Shown here in pieces: positions 1-7,061 of a DNA stretch of 10,269 nt. Numbering within the stretch: the stretch's first letter is position 1; every line of letters begins with the position of its first letter. The notes under the pieces are model-generated. The model was not told the DNA's origin and did no database searches. It was given only the letters and a program-made list of their open reading frames with translations. The stretch lies in assembly GCF_036311985.1 (NCBI RefSeq), contig NZ_JAZDCJ010000087.1; one strand, written 5' to 3'. Source of the DNA: JAZDCJ01 sp036311985 (lineage in GTDB: Bacteria; Actinomycetota; Actinomycetes; Actinomycetales; Micrococcaceae). Position numbers and translations under genes: made by a program.

Positions 1-999
1 GTGGAGGTGGACGTGCCGCGGGACCGGGAAGGGACCTTCTCACCGGTCATCGTCAAGAAGCGTCAGCGCCGCCTGACCGGTGTCGATGAGATGGTCCTGT
101 CGCTCTATGCCAAGGGCCTGACCACCGGGGAAATCAGCGCGCACTTCGCCGAGATCTACGGTGCGTCCGTGTCAAAGGAGACCGTCTCGCGGATCACCGA
201 CAGGGTGCTCGACGAGATGGCCGCGTGGCAAAACCGGCCGCTGGATGAGGTCTACGCGGCGATCTTCATCGACGCCATCGTCGTCAAGGTCCGCGACGGG
301 CAGGTCGCCAACCGGCCCGTCTACGCCGCGATCGGCGTGACGCTGGAGGGTGAGAAGGACATCCTCGGCCTGTGGGCCGGCACCGGCGGTGAGGGCGCGA
401 AGTTCTGGATGAGCGTGCTCACCGACATCAAGAACCGCGGCGTGAAAGACACCTTCTTCCTGGTCTGCGACGGCCTCAAAGGCCTGCCCGAAGTCGTCAC
501 CAACGTCTGGCCGCTGACAACCGTGCAGACCTGCATCATCCACCTGATCCGCAATACCTTCCGCCTGGCCTCGAAGAAGGACTGGGACGCGCTCAAACGG
601 GACGTGAAGCCCATCTACACCGCCGTGAACGCTGCGGCCGCCAGGGCGGCGTTCGAGGAGCTCACCGAGCGCTGGGGCAAGAAATACGGGGCCATCGTGC
701 GGCTGTGGGAGAACGCGTGGGAGGAGTTCATCCCGTTCCTGGACTATGACGTGGAAATCCGGCGCGTGATCTGCTCGACCAATGCGATCGAATCCCTCAA
801 CGCCAGGTACCGGCGCGCCGTGAAGGCCCGGGGTCATTTCCCCACCGAGCAGGCTGCGCTAAAGTGCCTGTATCTGGTCACCCGATCCCTCGATCCGACC
901 GGTGCCGGCAAGACCCGATGGGCCGTGCGTTGGAAGCCCGCTTTGAACGCCTTCGCCATCACTTTCAGCGACCGATTCCCGGCCGCTGAAAGCTACTAA
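1..999 (+). CDS. IS256-family transposase, C-terminal part (N-terminus outside window)
   Basis: This is a DDE transposase of the IS256 (Transposase_mut) family, which cuts and joins the ends of its own insertion sequence. In window numbering the likely catalytic triad is D91 (FIDAIVVKVRDG), D157 (FLVCDGLKG) and E264 (STNAIESLNARYRR). The spacings of 66 and 107 residues fit the family. The family's CxxH motif is present (CIIHLIRN, C178 and H181). The N-terminal EVDVPRDREGTF block normally lies about 80-90 residues into a protein of roughly 400 residues, so base 1 is an internal Val codon rather than the start, and this is 332 residues of a longer protein. The reading frame is open to a TAA at 997-999 with no frameshift, so the visible part looks functional. 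It is identical to the right-hand copy. Confidence 0.93.
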   Translation: MEVDVPRDREGTFSPVIVKKRQRRLTGVDEMVLSLYAKGLTTGEISAHFAEIYGASVSKETVSRITDRVLDEMAAWQNRPLDEVYAAIFIDAIVVKVRDGQVANRPVYAAIGVTLEGEKDILGLWAGTGGEGAKFWMSVLTDIKNRGVKDTFFLVCDGLKGLPEVVTNVWPLTTVQTCIIHLIRNTFRLASKKDWDALKRDVKPIYTAVNAAAARAAFEELTERWGKKYGAIVRLWENAWEEFIPFLDYDVEIRRVICSTNAIESLNARYRRAVKARGHFPTEQAALKCLYLVTRSLDPTGAGKTRWAVRWKPALNAFAITFSDRFPAAESY

Positions 1000-1036
1000 A
1001 AGAAACCGCCGGATACACCGTTAATGAGATAGTCCC
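1000..1036 (+). repeat. IS256-family terminal end (inner end of left copy)
   Basis: These 37 bp between the transposase stop and the point where identity with the other copy ends should contain the terminal inverted repeat bound by the transposase. The same sequence appears in reverse at 9234-9270. The exact tip cannot be fixed without the opposite IS end, which is outside the window. Confidence 0.65.
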
Positions 1037-1038
1037 TG

Positions 1039-1060
1039 TGAGCCGTGCATGCACGGCTCA
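1039..1060. terminator. Perfect 22-bp palindrome at the kdpE stop, putative terminator
   Basis: The arms tgagccgtgca (1039-1049) and tgcacggctca (1050-1060) are exact reverse complements. As RNA this gives a G+C-rich stem of about 9 bp with a tight 4-base loop. On the minus strand the first arm contains the kdpE TGA stop (1060-1058), so the hairpin would form right at the end of the operon mRNA. No T-run follows on either strand. The tract after the hairpin is replaced by IS sequence starting 2 bp beyond, so it is either a hairpin-type actinobacterial terminator without a U-tract or one clipped by the IS insertion. Its symmetry could also impede transcription entering from the left transposase. 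Confidence 0.6.
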
Positions 1061-1750
1061 GCCTTCCACGTTGTCGAGGCGGTATCCCATGCCTGGTTCA
1101 GTAATGATGTGGTTCGGCTTGGAGGGGTCTGTTTCGATTTTCCTGCGGAGTTGTGAGACGTAGAGGCGAAGGTAGCCGGTGTCTTCCGCGTGCTCGGTGC
1201 CCCAAATACTGGTGAGGAGTGTTTGTCGCGTGACGAGCTTGCCGGTGTTTCGGATGAGGATCTCGATCACTTGCCATTCGGTGGGCGTGAGGCGGATTTG
1301 TCGTCGTCCGGCGGGTGACTCCTTGGTGACGCTTCGTGCAGCAAGGTCGATGGTGACGTTGCCGAGCCGGACAGACGGCAGCGCTTCTTCTTGAGGGACG
1401 CGGCGGGTGAGCGCGCGAATACGGGCGAGAAGTTCGTCCACGGAGAAAGGTTTGGTGACGTAGTCGTCGGCGCCTGCGTCGAGTGCTTCGACTTTGTCAG
1501 GTGCTCCCGCACGGCCGGAGACGACGAGAATGGGTGCTTGAGACCAGCCCCGGATGCCCTGGATGACTTCGATGCCATTGAGTTGTGGCATGCCAAGGTC
1601 GAGAAGATAAACGTCGGGGTGCTCGTCGATGGCCGCTCTGACGGCTTGAGCGCCGTCTGTGGCGGTCACGATCTCGTACCCCTTTGCGCTCAGGGTGATG
1701 CGGAGCGCGCGAAGGATCTGGGGGTCGTCGTCGGCGATGAGGATCTTCAA
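1058..1750 (-). CDS. kdpE: KdpE, OmpR/PhoB-type response regulator of the kdp operon
   Basis: KdpE is the DNA-binding partner of KdpD and activates kdp transcription when K+ is limiting. The 230 residues carry a receiver domain at about 1-115, with acidic pocket D7-D9, phospho-acceptor D51 (YLLDLGMP), switch residue S78 and conserved K100 (DYVTKPF). A winged-helix effector domain at about 125-226 has the family motifs LTPTEWQVIEIL, LYVSQLRRKIE and GMGYRL. Length and architecture are normal for KdpE. The start is TTG (1750-1748), giving MKILIADDD; it overlaps the kdpD TGA by 4 nt (TTGA) and has an AGGAGG 7 nt upstream, so translation is probably coupled to kdpD. The stop lies inside the terminal palindrome, 21 bp from the IS end, and the coding sequence is complete. 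Confidence 0.96.
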   Translation of the reverse strand: MKILIADDDPQILRALRITLSAKGYEIVTATDGAQAVRAAIDEHPDVYLLDLGMPQLNGIEVIQGIRGWSQAPILVVSGRAGAPDKVEALDAGADDYVTKPFSVDELLARIRALTRRVPQEEALPSVRLGNVTIDLAARSVTKESPAGRRQIRLTPTEWQVIEILIRNTGKLVTRQTLLTSIWGTEHAEDTGYLRLYVSQLRRKIETDPSKPNHIITEPGMGYRLDNVEG

Positions 1751-4257
1751 GCCTGTTCCTCCTGTGACGGGGATGATGTCGTGAGGTGGATCGGGATGGA
1801 GATCACCATGGTCAGGCCGCCGCCGGGTGTGTCTTCGGGAGTGAGTGTGCCGTGCATGGCTTCGATGAATCCTCGGGAGAGGGCGAGGCCGAGGCCGAGG
1901 CCACTGGTGTTGTCAGTGTCTCCGAGCCGTTGGAAGGGCAGGAAGATGTCGTCGTGCCTGTCGGGTGTGACTCCTGGGCCGTGATCGATGATCCGGATCT
2001 CCAGCCGTTGGTCGAAGGTGCTGGTGGTGACAGTTACCGGCTGGTCCGGTGGCGAGTACCTGGTGGCGTTGGCGAGCAGATTGACGATGACGCGCTGCAA
2101 CAGGACGGGGTCCGCTTCTGCGGTGCTGTTTTCGTGGCCGAGCGCGAGGCGGACGTCTGACGGGCCGAGTTTCAACTCGTCGAGAGCGGGCGCGATCGCT
2201 TCGGCGGGGTCGGTGGGCATTGTGGTGAGGGTGAGAGCGCCAGCCTGGAGGCGACTCACATCGAGGAGGTCGCTGACGAGCGCGGCAAGTGCGGTGAGGC
2301 TGTCGTCCGCGGTGTCCAGGAGTTCGCGCTTGTCTTCGGAGGAGAGCTTCTTTCCAGCCGCGCGGAGCCCACCGACCGCGGCGGATGCGGCGGCCAGGGG
2401 GCGCCGCAGGTCGTGACTCAATGCAGATAGGAGTGCGCCGCGGACGCGGTCGGAGGCGGCAATCGGCTCGATCTCCTCCGCGGTGGCGGTGAGTCTTTGA
2501 TGTTCGAGAGCGGCGCTGATCTGGGCGGCGACGACGGTGAGGAGTCGACGTTCGGAGGCGGGAAGGTCGGCGCCGTGGAGTTCGAGACTGCCGCCTTCAG
2601 AGAGCAGGATGACGGTGTGATTGCCGTCGGCGACAGGTTCTCCGGCCGTGGCGATGACGCGGTCTGCGAGTGTGACGCGGACGCCGGGGAGGTGGAATGC
2701 CTCGCGGGTGCGGTCGACGAGTGCCTGGATTGCGTTGTCTCCGCGGAGCACACTTCCAGCGATGGTCTGGATGAGCTCGGATTCTGCGGCGGCGCGGCGG
2801 GCAGCTCGGGTGCGCCGGGCTGCCCGGTCGACGACGAAGCTCACCAACGCGGCGATGGTGACGTAGAGGAGGAGCGCCAAGGCGTGCAGAGGGTCGGCGA
2901 TGGTGATGGTGTGGAACGGCTCAATGAAGAAGAAGTCGAGTGTGATGCCGGAAAGTACCGCGGCGAACAGGGCGGGCCAGATGCCGCCGACGAGTGCGAC
3001 GACAACAACGAGGAGTTGGTAGCTGAGGACGTCGCTCGTGATCGACTCATCAGATCGGAGGGTGACGAGAAGGGCGGTGAGTGCGGGGCCGCCCAGGAAC
3101 GCGAGCAGAAATCCGAGAAGACGGCGTTTGAGGGTGAGCGCGCCGCCGATAGGGGGCAGGGTGAATCGTCCGCCAGCAGCGAAGTGGGTGACGATGTGGA
3201 CGTCGATGTCGCCTGATTCTCGAATAGTCGTGGCACCGATGCCGGGGCCGGTGAGAGCTGCGGCGAGTCGTCCGCGTCGGCTGACGCCGAGAACGAGTTG
3301 GGTGGCGTTGAGGGATCGCGCGAATTCGACCAGAGCGGCAGGGATGTCGGCGCCGACCACCTGGTGGTACGTCCCGCCGAGCTTCTCCACAAGGGCTCGT
3401 TGTTGTGCCAGAGCTACGGGGTTCCCTGCACGGAGGCCGTCTTGGCTGGTGACGTGCACGGCGATGAGCTCGCCGCCTGCGGATCGTGCGGCAACTCGTG
3501 CGCCTCGTCGGAGGAGAGTCTCTCCTTCGGGGCCACCTGTAAGTGCGACGACGACGCGTTCGCGGGCTTCCCATTTGCTATCGATGTCGTGTTCTTGACG
3601 GTAGCTCTTCAACGCTTGGTCGACTTCGTCTGCGAGCCATAACAGGGCGAGTTCGCGCAGTGCGGTGAGGTTCCCGAGTCGGAAGTAGTTGGACAATGCC
3701 GCGTCGATGCGCTCGGCAGGATAGACGAAGCCGCCGGTGAGGCGGTCACGCAGCGCTTGAGGGGCCAGATCGATGACTTCGATCTGGTCTGATTGGCGGA
3801 GGAAACTGTCGGGCACGGTCTCTCGTTGCGGAACACCGGTGATCTGCTCGACGACATCGTTGAGGGACTCGATGTGTTGGATATTGACCGTCGAGATGAC
3901 GTCGATTCCGGCCTTTAAGAGCGCATCCACGTCCTCCCAGCGCTTCTCGTTCCGGGAGCCGGGAGCGTTCGTATGCGCGAGTTCGTCGACCAGCACGATT
4001 TCGGGGGCGCGTTGCAGGACTGTGTCGAGGTCCATCTCCTCCAGCTCGACGCCACGGTGAGCGATCATTGCCCGCGGGGTCGACGGGATACCGTCGGTCA
4101 TGCGTGCCGTGGCTGCGCGGCCGTGTGTTTCGACGATCCCGATCACGACGTCGCGTCCTTCGCCCAGGAGCCGTCGGCCTTCTTCGAGCATGGTGTAGGT
4201 TTTGCCGACGCCGGGGGCGGCGCCGAGCAGCACGCGTAACCGCCCCCGTGTCGTCAT
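1747..4257 (-). CDS. kdpD: KdpD, membrane sensor histidine kinase for K+ limitation
   Basis: KdpD autophosphorylates on histidine and controls the phosphorylation of KdpE. Domains in order are: an N-terminal KdpD domain (1-215) with Walker A GAAPGVGKT (12-20) and Walker-B-like IVLVDE (87-92); a universal-stress-protein-like domain (about 233-358); a DUF4118 region with about four membrane helices (380-476), including FFFIEPFHTITIADP; an Arg-rich patch after the last helix (479-488); a GAF-like segment (about 490-585); HisKA with phospho-acceptor H615 (SALSHDLRRPLA); and HATPase_c with N-box NLLANA (726-731), G1 DHGPG (758-762) and G2 GLGLGLALS (786-794). At 836 residues it is slightly shorter than the E. 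coli protein but no domain is missing. The ATG is 2 nt after the kdpC stop, with GGAGGA 6 nt upstream. Its 3' end overlaps kdpE by 4 nt. Confidence 0.97.
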   Translation of the reverse strand: MTTRGRLRVLLGAAPGVGKTYTMLEEGRRLLGEGRDVVIGIVETHGRAATARMTDGIPSTPRAMIAHRGVELEEMDLDTVLQRAPEIVLVDELAHTNAPGSRNEKRWEDVDALLKAGIDVISTVNIQHIESLNDVVEQITGVPQRETVPDSFLRQSDQIEVIDLAPQALRDRLTGGFVYPAERIDAALSNYFRLGNLTALRELALLWLADEVDQALKSYRQEHDIDSKWEARERVVVALTGGPEGETLLRRGARVAARSAGGELIAVHVTSQDGLRAGNPVALAQQRALVEKLGGTYHQVVGADIPAALVEFARSLNATQLVLGVSRRGRLAAALTGPGIGATTIRESGDIDVHIVTHFAAGGRFTLPPIGGALTLKRRLLGFLLAFLGGPALTALLVTLRSDESITSDVLSYQLLVVVVALVGGIWPALFAAVLSGITLDFFFIEPFHTITIADPLHALALLLYVTIAALVSFVVDRAARRTRAARRAAAESELIQTIAGSVLRGDNAIQALVDRTREAFHLPGVRVTLADRVIATAGEPVADGNHTVILLSEGGSLELHGADLPASERRLLTVVAAQISAALEHQRLTATAEEIEPIAASDRVRGALLSALSHDLRRPLAAASAAVGGLRAAGKKLSSEDKRELLDTADDSLTALAALVSDLLDVSRLQAGALTLTTMPTDPAEAIAPALDELKLGPSDVRLALGHENSTAEADPVLLQRVIVNLLANATRYSPPDQPVTVTTSTFDQRLEIRIIDHGPGVTPDRHDDIFLPFQRLGDTDNTSGLGLGLALSRGFIEAMHGTLTPEDTPGGGLTMVISIPIHLTTSSPSQEEQA
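1758..1763 (-). promoter_or_regulatory. Ribosome binding site fixing the TTG start of kdpE
   Basis: A perfect AGGAGG on the minus strand sits 7 nt before the TTG at 1750-1748, inside the last codons of kdpD. No ATG or GTG near it would give a protein starting at the conserved receiver-domain N-terminus, so this site decides the unusual start. Confidence 0.8.
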
Positions 4258-4259
4258 GG

Positions 4260-4874
4260 TCAGTCCTCCAGCTCGTCCAGCGCCAGGTTCAGCTCCACCA
4301 CGTTCACGACGCGGTCGCCGAGGTATCCCAGATCAGGTTCCTTTGTCCATTCAGCCACGAGTTCCTGAACTTGTCCCAGGGGCAGGCCGCGCGCGTCGGC
4401 GACGCGCTGGATCTGGATCGCCGCGTAGGCGGGACTAATGTGGGGATCGAGACCGGAACTGGAAGCGGTGACCGCGTCTGCGGGCACCTGATCCGGGTCG
4501 ACACCGTTGAACGCTGCGATCTCGGCCTTGCGTTCGGTGATCGCGCCGATCAGTTCCTCGTTCTCGGGCCCCCAGTTCGTTCCCGAGGAGGAGGTGCCGT
4601 CGTAGCCGTCGCCGGCGGCCGAGGGTCGCGACTGGAAATACTCCGGCAGCGGATCGCCTTCCGCGTCTGTGAAGGACTGGCCGATGAGGGATGAACCAAC
4701 GGCCTCGCCGTCACTGTTGCTGAGCGGTGATCCGTTCGCTTGAGAGGGGAAGGCAAGTTGTCCGATTCCGGTGATCAGAAGCGTGTAGCCGACCCCGAGG
4801 ACGACGGTGAACATGAGCAGCGCACGTGTGGCGACCCACAGTGTCCGTCCGCTGCTGCGCGTGGCAGCATTCAT
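4260..4874 (-). CDS. kdpC: KdpC, stabilising subunit of the K+-transporting ATPase
   Basis: KdpC is a single-span membrane subunit that sits on KdpA outside the membrane and stabilises the pump. The 204-residue protein has one N-terminal transmembrane helix (about 13-37) and then an extracytoplasmic domain with family motifs: FQSRPSA (80-86), NWGPENEEL (100-108, usually NxGPxN) and SGLDPHISPAYA (140-151), followed by the IQRVADARGLP segment. The reading frame stays open 36 codons further upstream, but that extension overlaps the kdpB 3' end and lacks family similarity, so the start is taken at the ATG 4874-4872 before the membrane helix. An AAGGAA lies about 10 nt upstream, rather far. There are 28 nt to the kdpB stop and 2 nt to kdpD. 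The length is usual for KdpC. Confidence 0.95.
   Translation of the reverse strand: MNAATRSSGRTLWVATRALLMFTVVLGVGYTLLITGIGQLAFPSQANGSPLSNSDGEAVGSSLIGQSFTDAEGDPLPEYFQSRPSAAGDGYDGTSSSGTNWGPENEELIGAITERKAEIAAFNGVDPDQVPADAVTASSSGLDPHISPAYAAIQIQRVADARGLPLGQVQELVAEWTKEPDLGYLGDRVVNVVELNLALDELED
4264..4269 (-). promoter_or_regulatory. Ribosome binding site of kdpD
   Basis: GGAGGA on the minus strand lies 6 nt before the kdpD ATG, within the final codons of kdpC. It supports the ATG at 4257-4255 and suggests coupled translation of kdpC and kdpD. Confidence 0.7.
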
Positions 4875-4902
4875 GATGATTTCATTCCTTTGGTTGAGAG
4901 TG

Positions 4903-7059
4903 TCAGAAGCCGGGGATGAGGCGCACGAACAGGTCGATGAGCCAGATCCCGATAAAGGGGGCGATGATGCCGCCGAGCCCATAGATGGCGAGGTTGCGGC
5001 CGAGGATCTTCGATGCGTTCATCGGCCGGTATTTGACTCCGCGCAGCGCGAGGGGCACGAGGAACACGATCACGATCGCGTTGAAGATCACTGCGGACAG
5101 CACTGCAGATGCAGGTGAGTGCAGACCCATGATGTTCAACACCGCAAGGCCGGGGAACACACCCATGAAGATTGCGGGGATGATCGCGAAGTACTTCGCG
5201 ATGTCGTTCGCGATCGAGAACGTGGTCAGCGCGCCCCGGGTGATGAGCAGCTGCTTGCCGATGGCGACGATGTCGATGAGCTTGGTCGGGTCGGAGTCGA
5301 GATCGACCATGTTGCCGGCCTCTTTGGCTGCCGAGGTCCCCGTATTCATCGCGACACCGACGTCAGCCTGCGCGAGCGCGGGGGCGTCGTTGGTGCCGTC
5401 ACCGGTCATCGCGACGAGGTTGCCGCCCTCCTGCTCCTTGCGGATATAGGCGAGCTTCTGTTCCGGTGTCGCTTCGGCAAGGAAGTCGTCGACGCCGGCT
5501 TCCTTCGCGATCGCCGCCGCGGTCAACGGGTTGTCCCCGGTGACCATCACGGTCCGGATGCCCATTGCACGCAACTCGGCGAACCGCTCGGTCAGGCCCT
5601 CCTTGACGATGTCCTTGAGGTGGATCACGCCGAGGACTCGACGTTCGCCAGTCGCCGCTTTGACGGCGACAACGAGGGGGGTGCCGCCGGATCGGGAGAT
5701 GTGTTCGACATGCTCATCGAGCTCTGCCAGTTCGCTGCTGGGAAGCCGCGTCCCGTCTTCTTCCAGCCACGCGGTGATCGCGGAACCGGCTCCCTTGCGG
5801 ATCTGGGTGCCGTCGGGCACGTCGAGCCCGGACATCCGCGTTTGAGCGGTGAACGGGACGATCTCTCCGCGCGGTGCAGCACCCACGTCGACGCCCTCCG
5901 CGCGGGCAAGGTCAACGATCGACTTCCCTTCTGGAGTCGGGTCGGCGAGCGAAGACAGCGCGGCCGTTTCGATGAGTTCCTGCTCGCGGACACCGTCCAG
6001 GCGAACGAAGGCTGTCGCTCGACGGTTGCCGTAGGTGATGGTTCCTGTCTTATCCAGCAATAGCGTGGTCACGTCACCGGCAGCTTCCACCGCACGTCCA
6101 GACATGGCCAGCACATTGCGCTGAACGAGCCGGTCCATCCCCGCGATACCGATCGCGGACAGCAACGCGCCGATCGTCGTCGGAATGAGGCACACCAGAA
6201 GGGCGACGAGGACGGTGATGCTGGCGGGGCTCGCCGGATAGGACGCGATCGGGTTGAGCGTGAGCGCGACGACGACGAAGACGATCGACAACGACGCGAG
6301 CAGGATGTTCAGCGCGATCTCGTTCGGGGTGCGCTGACGGGCGGCGCCTTCGACGAGCGCGATCATCCGGTCTACGAACGTTTCGCCCGGCTTGGAAGTG
6401 ATTCGCACGACGATACGGTCGGACAGCACGCGGGTACCGCCGGTGACGGCGGATCGGTCGCCACCGGACTCGCGAATAACGGGTGCGGATTCACCGGTGA
6501 TAGCCGATTCGTCCACGCTTGCGATGCCCCACACGATGTCGCCATCGCCGGGGATCAGCTCACCAGCGGACACAACAACCGTGTCGCCCAATCGCAGGTC
6601 TGCCGAGGATAGGTCCTTTATGGCGGCTCGCTCGGCGGCTGGATCTGCACCAGGTTGGTAGTCGGCGACATGGTGTGCGGTGGTGCTGGTGCGGGTTTTG
6701 CGTAATGTGTCGGCCTGGGCCTTACCGCGACCTTCGGCGATCGACTCGGCGAGATTCGCGAACAGGACCGTGAGCCAGAGCCATACGGCGATGATCCAGG
6801 TGAACGACCAAGGAACACTCGTCCCGCCCGACTCGGCGGGTCCGCCCAGGAAAGGTTCGGCGACAGCGAGGAGGGTGGTGAGGGCGGCGCCCACCCACAC
6901 GATAAACATCACGGGGTTTCGCCACTGCGCGCGCGGATTGAGCTTGCGGAGCGCTCCCGGGAGGGCGGTGCGGATCTGTGCCCAGGTGAGCGTCTTGCGT
7001 GGCGCGCGAGTGGTCGCGTGCGGCGCTTCGGCCAGAGGGGTTGGGGTAATGGTGGACAT
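4903..7059 (-). CDS. kdpB: KdpB, catalytic P-type ATPase subunit of the Kdp K+ pump
   Basis: KdpB is the type IA P-type ATPase that hydrolyses ATP to drive K+ uptake through KdpA. In the 718-residue protein I see: the actuator motif TGES (188-191), where S191 corresponds to the inhibitory phosphoserine known in E. coli KdpB; the intramembrane IPTTIGALLSAIGIAG (292-307); the phosphorylation motif DKTGT with D336; the nucleotide-binding KGAGS (422-426); TGDN (507-510); and the hinge TGDGTNDAP (552-560). Two N-terminal helices (about 50-68 and 85-103) precede the actuator, and three C-terminal helices lie at about 613-710. The ATG 7059-7057 is 2 nt after the kdpA TAA; an 80-codon open extension upstream is kdpA sequence in another frame. 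The Shine-Dalgarno signal is weak (GGAAGGG about 11 nt upstream), consistent with coupling to kdpA. All catalytic residues are intact. Confidence 0.98.
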   Translation of the reverse strand: MSTITPTPLAEAPHATTRAPRKTLTWAQIRTALPGALRKLNPRAQWRNPVMFIVWVGAALTTLLAVAEPFLGGPAESGGTSVPWSFTWIIAVWLWLTVLFANLAESIAEGRGKAQADTLRKTRTSTTAHHVADYQPGADPAAERAAIKDLSSADLRLGDTVVVSAGELIPGDGDIVWGIASVDESAITGESAPVIRESGGDRSAVTGGTRVLSDRIVVRITSKPGETFVDRMIALVEGAARQRTPNEIALNILLASLSIVFVVVALTLNPIASYPASPASITVLVALLVCLIPTTIGALLSAIGIAGMDRLVQRNVLAMSGRAVEAAGDVTTLLLDKTGTITYGNRRATAFVRLDGVREQELIETAALSSLADPTPEGKSIVDLARAEGVDVGAAPRGEIVPFTAQTRMSGLDVPDGTQIRKGAGSAITAWLEEDGTRLPSSELAELDEHVEHISRSGGTPLVVAVKAATGERRVLGVIHLKDIVKEGLTERFAELRAMGIRTVMVTGDNPLTAAAIAKEAGVDDFLAEATPEQKLAYIRKEQEGGNLVAMTGDGTNDAPALAQADVGVAMNTGTSAAKEAGNMVDLDSDPTKLIDIVAIGKQLLITRGALTTFSIANDIAKYFAIIPAIFMGVFPGLAVLNIMGLHSPASAVLSAVIFNAIVIVFLVPLALRGVKYRPMNASKILGRNLAIYGLGGIIAPFIGIWLIDLFVRLIPGF

Positions 7060-7061
7060 GT

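Larger units (their letters stand above)
1..1036 (+). mobile_element. IS256-family insertion sequence, left copy (partial; 5' part off window)
   Basis: The segment contains the C-terminal 332 codons of an IS256-family transposase and 37 bp of downstream sequence. Comparison with the right copy shows the match running through the sequence ending in agtccc (1031-1036) and breaking at 1037, which sets the inner IS end at or within a base or two of 1036. Read from outside, this end begins gggactatctcattaacggt. The other end of the element lies before base 1, so its inverted repeat cannot be compared here. Confidence 0.85.

Noticed and set aside
1..3. GTG at base 1 as the transposase start codon
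   Set aside because: The following residues align with an internal block of IS256-family transposases (EVPRDR region). The same codon is cut at the other window edge, so this is where the window stops rather than where the protein starts.
172..837. Minus-strand 221-codon frame inside the left transposase and its mirror at 9433-10098
   Set aside because: Their presence in both copies only reflects the identical DNA. The compositions look like shadows (DVGDDFGQ, Gly/Asp-rich) and the transposase frame is clearly the real one.
2497..3216. Long plus-strand open frame opposite kdpD (239 codons), and similar ones opposite kdpB (5119-6063) and kdpA (7167-8177)
   Set aside because: They lie wholly antisense to well-supported genes, are extremely rich in charged residues or Arg/Gly, and show no domain. 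This is typical of frames opposite G+C-rich coding DNA.
4871..4885. Four-codon mini-ORF (MKSS) ahead of kdpC whose TGA overlaps the kdpC ATG
   Set aside because: The AAGGA abuts its ATG with no spacing, so it is unlikely to be initiated. It is more simply the kdpC Shine-Dalgarno region.
4875..4982. 36-codon N-terminal extension of kdpC
   Set aside because: It overlaps the end of kdpB and is Ser-rich shadow sequence. The ATG at 4874 just precedes the expected membrane helix.
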